Positions 50,770-61,560 of a DNA stretch of 64,000 bases are shown in pieces. Below the pieces are notes generated by a model, which made no database searches, was not told the DNA's origin, and worked only from the letters and a program-made list of their open reading frames with translations. The position numbers and the translations under genes are program-made. Numbering within the stretch: the first letter of the stretch is position 1; each line of letters begins with the position of its first letter. Origin of the DNA: Manis javanica (lineage: Eukaryota; Chordata; Mammalia; Pholidota; Manidae); contig NC_133169.1 in NCBI RefSeq assembly GCF_040802235.1, positions 43,407,034 to 43,471,033 of the forward strand, read 5' to 3'.

Positions 50770-52150
50770 AATTAGAAAAAGTAAAGACACCTTAAGGGAT
50801 ATTTTGGACAACACCAAGTTGAGTAACATTCATATTATAGGGGTCTTACAGGGTGAAGAGAGAGAAAGGGCTGCAAAAATAATTTCAAGAAACAATGAAT
50901 GATTCAACTGGGAAGTATTAAGTTCTGCCCTAATCTGGGGAAGGAATCAGGCACCCAGGTACAGGATGCCCAGAGAGCTTCAAAAAGGATGATGCCAAAG
51001 ATATCCACACCAAGATACATTATAATTGAACTGCACAAGTTGAAGACAAAAATAAAATATGGAAAACAACAAGAAAAAACAGCTTGTCACATACAGGGGA
51101 AACCCCATAAATCTATAAGCAGATATTTTAGCAGAAACTTTACAGGCCAAAAGGAACAGCATTACATATTCAAAGTGCTGAAAGGAAGCAAACAAACAAA
51201 CTCCCAATAAAAAATTCTCTACCCAGCAAGACTAATATTCAGGATTGAAGAAGGGATTAAGAGCATTTAAAGTCAGCAAAAGTTAAAGACGTAGATCACT
51301 ACTAAAAACCCTACATGAAATTTTAGAGGGACTTCTTTAAGCCAAAAAGAACAGAAATTAGTTAATGATAAGAAAACATACAAAAGTACCAACCTCCCTG
51401 TAATAGATAACTAGGGGATAAAGGTAGTGAATCAATCATTTACAAAGTAAGCATGACAGTTAAAAGGCAAAAGTAGGACATTTATCTAAAATTGCAAAAA
51501 TTAGTTAAAGGAAGCATTGCATAAAAAGAAAAATGCATCATTAAAATATAAAGTGGGAGGAGTAGAAAGGTAACATGCTGGAATATGTTTAAATTCAGTG
51601 TTTGTAAGTTTAAAACAGACAGTTATTTATGTAGAATATTTTATGTGAACCTTACCTTAACCACAAAGAACAAAAACTCAACAGCAAATACAGAAATGAA
51701 AATTAGAAAGGAGTCTATACATAACAAGGAAAGTCATCAAACCACAGTGTTTTGCAACAGTGGAAGATACAGAGATGATCTACAAAATCAACCACAAAAA
51801 GGGGAAACAATAGTGACAATATTTGATATCTTGATCTGAGAGATGGTTACATAAGTGTATAAACACATCAAAATTTATGGAGTTAAACACTAAAATTTGT
51901 GTATTTTATTGTGTGTACCTTAATATAAATACTTAAAAAATAAATAAAAGCCATTGATTCTGGGGAAAAAAATAGTCACAAAACAATGAACAGTGTGAAT
52001 AAGTATATACTATTCATTATTGCTTTATTGTTTTAAATGTAAATGGACTAAGTTTGCCAATCAAAAAAACAGGGAGTGCTTGTATAGATAAAAACACAAG
52101 ACTCATATCTATGTTGACTGCAAGAGAACTCACTTGAGAAGTAAGGACAT
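50770..52150 (+). mobile_element. HAL1/L1 ORF1-derived fragment
   Basis: The plus strand carries old L1/HAL1-like ORF1 sequence: the ATTATAGGGGTCTTACAGGG stretch near 50834, and a 103-codon frame at 50899-51210 with an ORF1 C-terminal feel. Spacer-like sequence follows to about 52.1 kb. It is inactive. Confidence 0.6.
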
Positions 52151-52900
52151 ATATGTATCCCTATATTTATTGCTGCATTATTTACAATAGCCAAGATATG
52201 GGAGCTACCAAAATTCCCCACAATAGATGAATGGATGAAGAAGAAGTGGTCCATATACACAATGGAATATGAGTCAGCCATAAAAAAGAAAGAAACCCTG
52301 TTATTTGCAACAACATGGTTTGATCTAGCGGGTATGATGCTAAATGAAATCAGCCAGGCAGTGAATGACAAATACCATGTGATTTCACTTACATGTAGGA
52401 TATAAAAACAAAACAAAATGAAATGAAAACAGCAGTAGACTCACAAACACTGAGAAGTGACTGGTGGTTACCAAAGGGGAAGTGTTGGCATGGTTGCGTG
52501 AGTGGGGTGTATGAGGGGGATAAAGAGGCAGAAAATCTCAATCACAGTATAAGTTGGTATTAGGGATGGAAAAGCAGTATGTAACACCTTTTTATGTTGG
52601 CAGATAGTAACTACACTCTTTGGGGTGACAATTTAATAATGTGTGTAATTGTTCAATCACAAATTTCTATACTTGAAACATAAGATTGTATATTAACTAA
52701 ATCTCAATGAAATATAAAACATTCATAGAGATTTAAGTACAGCATAGGGAATATAGCCAGTGATCTTATAATTTATTTGGTGACACGTGGTAACAGTTTT
52801 TTTTTGAACATGTGGTGATGTATATGTTGGTCAAATCACTATGTTGTACATCTGAAACCAACACAGCATTGTATACTAGCTAAATTTCAATTAAGAAATC
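52150..52900 (+). mobile_element. L1 ORF2 tail and 3' UTR
   Basis: The usual order is seen: TTTACAATAGCCAAGATATG near 52181, ACACAATGGAATATGAGTCA near 52256, CAACAACATGGTTTGATCTA near 52308, then the G-rich 3' UTR. It follows the ORF1-like piece directly, so both may derive from one old element with its ORF2 body missing. Confidence 0.75.
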
Positions 52901-53510
52901 CACTTCTCTGAAGGTTCTGAACCACTCCAAAAGATAGCCAAAAGACATAGACAACCTCTCCCGATATCTGCCAGGATGAGTAGGATGTTACCTGTAGATG
53001 GGGTGTAGCTCACATTTCTCTCTGGCCGTATAATAACCCCCCCACTTGACAGCTGTCCTCCTGCACAGGCAAGAGAAGGCAGCTGGCGTCTGTGGCAGGA
53101 GGAAAAGAAAGACAAGTCCTCAAGAGCCACAGGAAAGGTGTGACTGTATATGAAAGAGGAAGGACCTGCAGAGCGCGTGGGCCACCCCGAGTCACAGGGA
53201 TGGGAGCCACAATGCACAGAACTTTTAAGGCAGAGATCCAGAAGAGCAGACTTGGATAACAGGTGTTAGCCTGTGCCGTCCTCTTCTAGTTTTCCCAGGA
53301 GCCTCTCTGCGGACTCTCCAGTGGGGTGTCCCGGCCATTCCTGTTGGGGTGCCAGAAACAGTAGTGGAAGAAAGTGCATTTCCCTCCCCCCTTGAAGTGC
53401 TTGACCGGAACCTCTGTAACAAGATGATTTCGTACACATTTATTTAATATAAGTTTTCCTCCATGGGAAAAAAAGACTCAAAGAAATGGTGAAACCTGGG
53501 AGTCCTTATG
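52901..53510. other. Left flank of the provirus, unclassified
   Basis: Relatively GC-rich, non-repetitive-looking sequence. Minus frames at 52891-53217 and 53225-53437 have no recognisable family. I cannot assign it. Confidence 0.35.
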
Positions 53511-53514
53511 CTCG
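53511..53514. repeat. Left target-site duplication CTCG
   Basis: CTCG directly precedes the TGTTGG terminus of the left LTR and is repeated directly after the right LTR. Confidence 0.85.
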
Positions 53515-54039
53515 TGTTGGATTCCCCTGAGGAAGGCGCCGCCCCAAATCACTCACCAAAGACGTTTCTTGATGCAACAAGCAAGAGGAATTTATTCAGA
53601 AGCCAACTAGCTGGGGTCCAAGTCAGCCCGACGCAGCGGGTCTCAACGAGGACCCCAAACACTTCTAACTAAGGGGTTATATAGGATTTCCAAGGCATTC
53701 AGCCCTAAAGGATTACCATGGTTACAGATTAGATAACAATTCTACAAAGGCAGTAATTTTTCAAACCTATGATTTCTGGGTTGGTGCCACGTCCTGGGGG
53801 TGTAGCAAGATAGGATCATTCTCTTACTGCTAGGGTGATTTAGCAAGGTAGGGTCGGCATTTATGATTAACTAACCGAAAGGTTAGTGCTGACAGCAGTC
53901 ATGATTGATTAACTTGTTTTTCCAGAGGAGTTACCTGGTTTCAGTTGTTCCCTCTGAGTCATATATCAGAATGGCTTTTTGGGCTTCAAGATGGCCACTC
54001 TTAGGCTAACTTATTTCTCAGGGAGGTTGGGGTCCTACA
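53515..54039 (-). repeat. 3' LTR of the provirus
   Basis: A 525-bp LTR with TGT...ACA termini on the minus strand. It contains a TATA-like box (TATATAA, plus positions about 53678-53684) and an AATAAA signal (plus TTTATT at 53591-53596), spaced as expected for U3-R. It differs from the other LTR at five positions and has no length difference. Confidence 0.95.
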
Positions 54040-54059
54040 TTCCCCACTTCTTTTTCTGA
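54040..54059 (-). other. Polypurine tract
   Basis: On the minus strand a purine-rich run, AAAAAGAAGTGGGGAA, ends directly at the TGTAGG start of the 3' LTR. This is the expected site for plus-strand DNA priming in a retrovirus. Confidence 0.85.
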
Positions 54060-54068
54060 ACATTCTAA

Positions 54069-54934
54069 TCATGGAATGTTGGTTTCTTCTTGTTGTGTGA
54101 GGGTATGATACTGTTGTCTCAGCATTAGCACCTGCACAGCACTTATTCTTTCTCTAATAAAGGTTATTACTCGATTTAAAATGCAGGGACCTAAGGTGAG
54201 GAGCAATATTTAAATAAGCAGGGGTCCTGCCAAAGTGGATATTAGAGCTGTAAGCCATGGGGATCTAGAAAACTAGGATTTAAACAGGCTCTGGTTAGCT
54301 TCTCGTTCTCGCTTTCGCTGATCTAATCTTTCTCTTAATTTAGACATTGAGTCTCTTACTACTCCAGTATGGTCTGCATAGAAGCAGCACTCTTCCTTTA
54401 GAGCTGCACACAATCTACCTTCTTTTAGAAATAGTAAATCTAACCCTCGTCTATTTTGCAGCACTACTTCAGAGAGAGAGGTTAGGGACTTTTCAAGTTT
54501 AGAAATAGACTGTTCTATAGTTCTCAAATCTTCATCAATAGCTATTCTTAGTCCTTCGTAATGTTGGTTTCCTTGTATAATTGCAGCTGCCCCTGGTCCT
54601 ACTCCGGCTGCGACTCTTACTCTTAGTAATACAGCTAGGGTGAGTGAGACTGGATCTCTTTTATACCTTAGTTTAGGTTCTAATTCTGCCACGAATGATA
54701 AGTCATCATGATACTTTAGTCTGGGTACTAACTGGACCATGATACAGAAATCACGGGAGGAGTTGAAGGCAGAAGTAGAGACACATGGGGTCACTCTAGT
54801 GTTACAAGCCCACCATCCCTTGGGAGGAGGGATTAAATACCTGTTTTTACCAGGGAAGGCTATGGGTATGGTCTCATTCTTTCTTCTACAGATAGAGACT
54901 CTAGCTGCTGCTAGGGAAAAGGGGCGATGACCGC
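54069..54934 (-). pseudogene. Broken env remnant: surface-subunit end and transmembrane subunit
   Basis: One minus-strand frame covers the end of the surface subunit and most of the transmembrane subunit of a gamma-type envelope. In the 173-codon open part starting at 54794 I see: a basic RYKR cleavage site at residues 43-46, a hydrophobic Ala/Gly-rich fusion-peptide-like stretch at about 49-73, a heptad-like helical region at about 80-112, and the CX6CC motif with Cys at 129, 136 and 137. The frame is cut by TAG at 54273-54275, before the membrane anchor, and again by TAA at 54210-54212 inside it, then ends at 54069. The 54794 codon is GTG, not a true start. The 5' part of env is missing. 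It cannot make a membrane-anchored envelope. Confidence 0.9.
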
Positions 54935-56111
54935 TCTGGCTGCTTCGTGCTGAGAAGGGGGCGCAGTAAAGGGTGCAGCTAGGTCTCCATCACTGGTCAG
55001 TTGAGAGGGCTTCAGAAGGCTGGCGCTTCTATTCTGGGTTTCATTTTTATTACTATTTGCAGTTTTGTGGCTTCTAGGCAAGATAAAACAAATTGTGTTA
55101 TTAGGTTATGTAGCAACATCTGGAGTTGGATTTTTTATTCTGGAAGGAGGCTGCATTATTGAAACGATACTTCTCTCTAAAATCACTCTCATTTTTACTA
55201 GAAGTAACTAGGTTAAGAAAATAATTAACAGCTGGCTTGATTATTTGCACAGGTGCAGCAAGAAGAGCAATTGATTACACAGGCTCTTTTAAATATGCTT
55301 TGCTGGAACTTTTTGTAAGGAATTTCAGATTGAACTTTTAAAGGCCTCTTGAGGCCAGACAGCCAAGCCAGACTTGCCATCAGGCTTTGCCTGCAGTACC
55401 TGTAGATTTGGATGAATTCTTCTCTTCTCGAGGTCTCTGTACCTGCCAGGAAGTGACCTTCTTTACTCACCTGGTAAGGCTGCTGGGAACTCTGTAAGCA
55501 AGGTATTAGGCCAGTTCTTCCAAGGGGCTTTGTTGGCTTTATAAAGTCAATCTTAGTTCCTTAAAGTTGTTCACATCTGAGTCTATACACATGTCTCTCA
55601 GGTACGACATTCCAGTCAAAGCCCTGGTAGTATAACCAGTGTTCTTAAGTAGTCTTCTCACAAGGAAAGCAGATTCTTATTGAACTCGTGCAAATAAACA
55701 TACTGCCATGGAATACAAAAACAGTCACTGAAAGTTTTTAAACTCTGGAGGGATCAAGTAGAGAGAAGGATGTTTCAATTCTGCTCATAAAGATAGTCAT
55801 TTACTAAACTGTTGTCAGTTTAAGAGAACAAGGTTAAAACACTTTACCAGCAACATTTGAAACAAAAAGACACAAAATCATTTTCTTTAGTTTATGTAAT
55901 CTTATGTAACTAATACCTGTTCTGCTGAAATCTAGTTCTTTACCAGTTTAGGGATAATACTATAAATGACAAAAGACTTACAAATGACAACGGTTAAAGA
56001 TCTGATGAGAGCTTACTGTAAAACAGTTGACATAAGGAAATTCTGATATTTCTGTAATACAAAACATTCAGTAACAAAGTTTAGCATCATTCTCTTTGAC
56101 AGTGCTTTCCT

Positions 56112-56168
<57 letters not shown>

Positions 56169-58620
56169 TAAATAAGCCAAATTAGTCAAATACTTTCTCT
56201 AGTGAGAAAAAATTCTTCTGACATGTTCCAGGGGCCCTCTGGAAAATATCAGAGTTAACTAGAGGTAAAAGCACCTTTTTGCATTTAATTTTTTTAGAAC
56301 TATCATTACACATTTATTGTCTATATACTCAGCACAGTAAACGAGATATCTTAAAAAGGTGGGGCAGCAGGGGAGACTGCTGCTGTCAATTTTTAAAGAC
56401 AACATACAGAAAGTCAAAATAATTCTAGGTTACTAAGCATTCTTGAGAGAATGGTAGCAGATGGTAGATTCTTCTGCTTTCATCTTCAGGAGGGGAAAAA
56501 AGCTACAATAAGAATTCATATTTAGCTGAAAGAACTGTCTAAACTCAAGGCAGGGTATAATATCACCAGGCATACAAAAGACCTGTTAGAGATACATACA
56601 AAGAATGAATATGGCTATAGTCAAATTTAACTTAAAAGTTTAAGCAGAATCTCAAATTTAAATGTCTCTTTCTTTCACACAGATATTCAGATATGACCAG
56701 AAATATGATTTGAGATGAAAGAGATCAGGCATTTTACTTCTTCATTTAGGGACTGAGAAATGATGACCTTTGGCTTACAATCAATAGCTTACAAACCGTG
56801 AAAATAATAAGAACATAACTCAGCATAAGTGTCTAAGACCAGATACAAAAAAGCAGAGAAATTGCTTAAGTTTACAGGTCTTCCCTGAAAGCTTCAAGAA
56901 TGTTTTACTCTTTAATAGTAGATATAAGCTGCTATGCAAATTCTATTAAAAGCTCTAAGATTATTTGCATTAAAAAATATGGAGAGTCCCCCATGTTTTT
57001 TTAAAACATACAGCATATAAATTAAACAAGAAGACCTGGTGGTTCTCAAAAAATCTATTACAACTTTTCTCAAAAGTGGTCACACGTTCGTCCATCTAAA
57101 CTTTTACAATGAAACCTGTTTTTCTGGGAGAAACATAACCTTGTCTAGATTCTACACAGTTTAATTTTTAAGAATAAATTTTGGTTTGTTAACTAAGGGC
57201 ATTTAATCAGCTGAAAAAAGCTTTGTTACCATTCTGCTTAGGGTAAATTAAGAAAACAATCACTAACAACTTTAATTATTTGTTGGTTAGAGATTTTTCT
57301 ACTTATAAAAATATGTGGAATGATTCAATTTCTCATGCCATGCAATCGTTTTCAATAACAAAATATTTCAAAGGCAAATAAAGGTTACACAGTTGTTAAC
57401 AAACTTTAGCTTTTAGTCCCTTTAACATTACGATTTCATGGCAACTCACTGAAACTTTAAGCATGAGAAACTGCTGTGATCTTTCAACATTAAGAGCAGA
57501 CTAACAGTTAAAGAAAACTGTTTAACTGGAAACGAGATTTTAATTTTGCTGTGCACTTGATATCAAGACTCACTTGCTTTAATTTCACTAGGCACGACTA
57601 TATCTGTAAGAATATAGTAATTTATTCTTCATTTGCCCCATGGTCCCAAGCACAGAAGCCGGTGAGAATTATGCCTGGGCTTGCCTGCGGCTTGACTGGG
57701 TTTATCTCACTTTCTCTCTAAACATCCTGACCCTCCCCCCAAAGCAACAGGCTGAGCGGATCTTCTACAACAAAAGGCACCACACTGTTTTCTCTCTTTG
57801 TCTCTCTTTAAATAAATAGCTGTACTTTAGAACAAAGTTACTTTCTTTTATCACAAAACACATTCTTTAGCATGCAGAAGAGTTTTCATTCTTTATACTT
57901 TTTCTTATTAAAACATACATCTTTTAGCATAGAGAAATGTTCTCTCTATCACTTTAAGCAGTTCTAACCAGAACTCAAAACTATTAGAAACTTCAAGCTC
58001 CAGTGAACACTGAGAAGCAGGACACTGCAAACTGTCAAACCAACATTTCTTAGACTGACAAACTTAGGAACATATTCTACAATTTCTGCAACCATGAGCT
58101 TCACAGCACAATCTCCCAGCAAACACAGAGCACATCTTTTCAACTTAACAAAACTCTAAGGCCTTAAATTACTACAAAGATTTTCAGGCTGCAGGTAGGC
58201 ATACACACTGCAACACACAATTAAAAAGGTGTTCACTTGCCACACTTATCCAGCTCACTTACCTGCAACAACTATGCTAGCCTGCTCACAAGACCCCCAC
58301 TGAACACTAGACAAAGCCAAGCTTCTAAGCATTCTATTCTTAAAAGATTTAGCAGATAACATGACTCAAATGACTCTAGGTAAACTCAGGCAGCCGACAA
58401 CTACCAGGACATGCCCCCGCCTCAGGCAAACTCAAATTAGCATTAATGCTTAACACTTTTTTATCAGGTTTTCTGGAAGTTTTAGAACACTCAATTTTCA
58501 CAAGCGCTTGTCTTTAAATCAATTTCATTAATACCATCCGGAGGTAGAAAGATATATTCATTTACACACTTAGGGGGTTGTCTGAGTCTGTCCCATTGTC
58601 AGTATAACAATTATTAGGCA
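54935..58620 (-). other. Non-coding core of the provirus
   Basis: On the minus strand, pol and gag should lie here, but no retroviral protein motif is visible. The only open frame of 60 codons or more is an 81-codon minus frame at 55225-55470 without resemblance to known domains. The sequence is AT-rich and includes a (TA)n run at 56116-56164. It may be captured non-viral sequence or very degraded retroviral sequence. Confidence 0.7.
56116..56164. repeat. (TA)n microsatellite inside the provirus
   Basis: About 24 uninterrupted TA units in the non-coding core. Such runs are unstable, and its purity fits a young insertion. Confidence 0.9.
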
Positions 58621-58639
58621 CATGAAAGACACAAAAAAC

Positions 58640-59053
58640 AGAGACACACACAGATTAGACACACAGCGGCCGCTTTTTGTTTTTTCTCAGATTTTCAAAC
58701 AGAAACCGAAAGGAATCAGAGGGTTGATATTCCTGGCGCCTGAAAATCAACCCTATCTCATCAGATTCACCTTGCCAGAAAAACAGACGGGAGGCTACCA
58801 GGCGTCCCTGGCCTCCCAACCTCCCCGAGGCGTCCCCCAGGGTTGCAGCCTGCGGTGCTCCTAGTACGTCTACCGACCGCAGTCTCGACCCCTTTACGGG
58901 ATCGGGACAGCTGCCAGACAGTGGGTACCCCCTTTCAGAATTCTGACCCGTCTCACTGAAAAACAGAAGACAGAACACAGACAACTCAAGGCGCCACTAA
59001 TCTTACCTCTTCCTCCAAGAGCGACTTCGGGAGTGAAGCGGGGTGAGCGCATG
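58640..59053 (-). other. Provirus 5' leader
   Basis: This GC-rich stretch lies between the primer-binding site and the core on the minus strand, where gammaretroviruses carry the splice donor and RNA packaging region. GGGGACGCCTCGGGGAGG-like sequence (near 58810-58840) could form hairpins. The overlapping 109-codon and 81-codon frames do not resemble a gag start with a myristoylation signal, so I treat the region as leader. Confidence 0.5.
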
Positions 59054-59071
59054 ATCCCGGACGAGCCCCCA
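59054..59071 (-). other. Primer-binding site for proline tRNA
   Basis: On the minus strand the 18 bases TGGGGGCTCGTCCGGGAT lie two bases after the 5' LTR. This is the complement of the 3' end of tRNA-Pro and matches the primer site used by murine leukaemia-type gammaretroviruses. Confidence 0.93.
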
Positions 59072-59073
59072 AA

Positions 59074-59598
59074 TGTTGGATTCCCCTGAGGAAGGCGCTG
59101 CCCCAAATCACTCACCAAAGACGTTTCTTGATGCAACAAGCAAGAGGAATTTATTCAGAAGCCAACTAGCTGGGGTCCAAGTCAGCCCGACACAGCGGGT
59201 CTCAACGAGGACCCCAAGCACTTCTAACTAAGGGGTTATATAGGATTTCCGAGGCATTCAGCCCTAAAGGATTACCATGGTTACAGATTAGATAACAATT
59301 CTACAAAGGCAGTAATTTTTCAAACCTATGATTTCTGGGTTGGTGCCACGTCCTGGGGGTGTAGCAAGATAGGATCATTCTCTTACTGCTAGGGTGATTT
59401 AGCAAGGTAGGGTCGGCATTTATGATTAACTAACCGAAAGGTTAGCGCTGACAGCAGTCATGATTGATTAACTTGTTTTTCCAGAGGAGTTACCTGGTTT
59501 CAGTTGTTCCCTCTGAGTCATATATCAGAATGGCTTTTTGGGCTTCAAGATGGCCACTCTTAGGCTAACTTATTTCTCAGGGAGGTTGGGGTCCTACA
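59074..59598 (-). repeat. 5' LTR of the provirus
   Basis: A 525-bp LTR, the partner of the 3' LTR. It carries the TATA-like box (plus about 59237-59243) and an AATAAA signal (plus TTTATT at 59150-59155) on the minus strand. Five differences from the 3' LTR are all transitions, and four of them alter a CpG in one of the two copies. Confidence 0.95.
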
Positions 59599-59602
59599 CT
59601 CG
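59599..59602. repeat. Right target-site duplication CTCG
   Basis: CTCG follows the CCTACA terminus of the right LTR and matches the left flank. A four-base duplication fits class I retroviral integration and shows that the two LTRs belong to one insertion. Confidence 0.85.
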
Positions 59603-61560
59603 GTTCGATGAAGAGGAGGATCCGGTGGAGAGGTGGGATGGGACAAAAGTTTGAGCTGACTGCACACTGGGAAGGACTTTGTGAGGCTGGTTTAACAGTT
59701 TCCTCCCCATCTCTGGGGATAAAGAGGCTGGTGGGGATAAAGAGCTCTGGTGGTTACCAGAGCTGTGCCGCAAGGGTTGGCATGGGTGGGTGGGTGAGGG
59801 ATGTATATCTCTGGGTGTAGAGAGGGCACCTTCTCGTGTAAGTGTTTCATCATCTGCTTCATAGGAAGATCAGAAATTCCTTCCTGCCCTTGTCATTCCC
59901 TAAATTCCTTCTGTTTGAAAATCTAGAATGCCCAGTCGTCACCGTCACGTGAGAACCTCGTTCCCTCACAGCGCTCCCCCTGCCGTCGGGGTGCCCATTG
60001 CGGATCACCGCTTGGATTAATCATGATATAGATGATTAAACATTATGACTTTTCTAACTGAATCTTTGCTTCTCTATTTACCAGCTGCCAGTCTTCTGAA
60101 GGAAATGCAATAACTTTTTAATTAGCGTTTTCTCTAGTAATAAAACATATTATAGACAATGAGGGAACTGAAGTATCTCCAAGATTTTCATAAAGAATTC
60201 AAATTCTGAAATATTTAAACCAGTTCTACTTTATCACAACAAATTTAATTGAGGACAACCTAATAATCTTTTCTGTGGTGACAATCTTCCTTGACAGTAA
60301 CCTTGACACATGGTGAACCTTTACATGAAATTAATTATATTTACATATGTCTTTCTTTAAGGAAAAAGAAAAAAAATTTTTCGTGTTTTATTTCCATTGA
60401 CTATAGAAAATCTTAAGGATAATTTTATATGTAAGAGAAACAAAAATTTTATTTTATGTTATCATATTTTTACAATATCTAGTATTGGTATGGTAAGAAT
60501 CAAAAGTTATCAGAGGGTATTTGGGAACATGTTAAATGATGTCACATGACTGAGAAACAATGCAGAATCATACATTTACTCCAAGTGACAATGAAACAAA
60601 CACTGGTATCACATTGCAGAAAACACATGATTGAGTGTATTTTTTTATCTTAAGGACAGAACAAAGTCAATGTTAAATCCAAGAAAGTTACTTGATAACA
60701 CATAAAATACATGGATTACATTTTGCATAATGAAAAATCTTTCGCATCGTAGGAATAATTAGCGAGTAGATCATCTTCAATTGAACTACTTCCATAATTT
60801 TAACACATATCCTATCTTCTTTCCAGACCTAGTTTAGATACCTTATCTATGGCTCAAGTAGAGGTAAAAGGCTTTCTGAATTATAGACAACTAAATGCTC
60901 AGGCACACACACAGCTTCAGACTTCTGCCTGGTATCTTCCAGGAAATAATATTCACCAGGGAGGGCACTATTTATCTTTGATAACTGGATCACCTTCCTC
61001 CAGGGTGTTGTCTCTGCTTCAGGTGTCCCTCCAAAGGACTGTTTATTGATAGGGGCACACTCCTAAAATGGCCCTGAGCACACCATGTTAATTTTGCCTG
61101 CTTTTTCTTCTGCTTCAGCACTAGACAGTCAGATCCTTCAGGAAAGTCAGGAGTAAATTTCACATTTGCAGATCAAATGCTTCATGTACTGTCCTCATTG
61201 AAGCACCCCAATATTTTTTTTTGTTTTCAGTTAATGAAATAGAGAAAATGAGTTGAAAGATGACCAAAATCAAAACTCATAAAAAGAGAAACAATTCTTT
61301 CAGAGCTGTGCCGCAAAGGGAGGACCAATTTCTTGCAAATGACCAACTGACAACTGAGCACACGCCTCCCCCCCCGCCCCCGCCCCGTGTGTCAGCCTGA
61401 CGGGATTCAATTCTCTGAACTTTGCAACAGTCATTCAGGCTTTTGAGCGCTTAGGACACTGTGTTCTTTCCTCAGTCTTTCCCAATTTTATGAATAAGTT
61501 AAATGAGAAAAAATGTCCAGCGATCTGAAAGCACTCTGTCCCTGGGGATGTTTGGATGTA
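59603..61560. other. Spacer between provirus and OR14-like pseudogene
   Basis: No gene is supported. 59603-60010 is GC-richer with CpGs near 59940-60010. The remainder is AT-rich and unclassified. A C-rich tract lies at about 61366-61386. Confidence 0.4.

Larger units (their letters stand above)
53515..59598 (-). mobile_element. Gammaretrovirus-like (class I) endogenous provirus, mostly non-coding
   Basis: A complete two-LTR provirus on the minus strand, about 6.1 kb, flanked by the four-base duplication CTCG (53511-53514 and 59599-59602). Order on the minus strand: 5' LTR, primer-binding site, GC-rich leader, a non-coding AT-rich core of over 3 kb, env transmembrane remnant, polypurine tract, 3' LTR. 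I found no gag, protease, reverse transcriptase or integrase signature; between about 55.47 and 58.62 kb there is no open frame of 60 codons on either strand. Proline-tRNA priming, the four-base duplication and the env type agree with a gammaretroviral origin. It is shorter than a full gammaretrovirus and cannot be autonomous. Confidence 0.93.

Noticed and set aside
50899-51210. 103-codon plus frame, considered as a small gene
   Set aside because: It reads like the C-terminal part of an L1/HAL1 ORF1 and is surrounded by further L1-like sequence.
58655-58984. 109-codon minus frame in the provirus leader, considered as a gag start
   Set aside because: It has no N-terminal myristoylation-type start or matrix-like pattern, and it sits where leader RNA is expected; GC-rich sequence yields such frames by chance.
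59054-59071. Match to the 3' end of tRNA-Pro, considered as a tRNA gene
   Set aside because: Only the 18 bases complementary to the primer end are present, next to an LTR, so it is a primer-binding site and not a tRNA gene.
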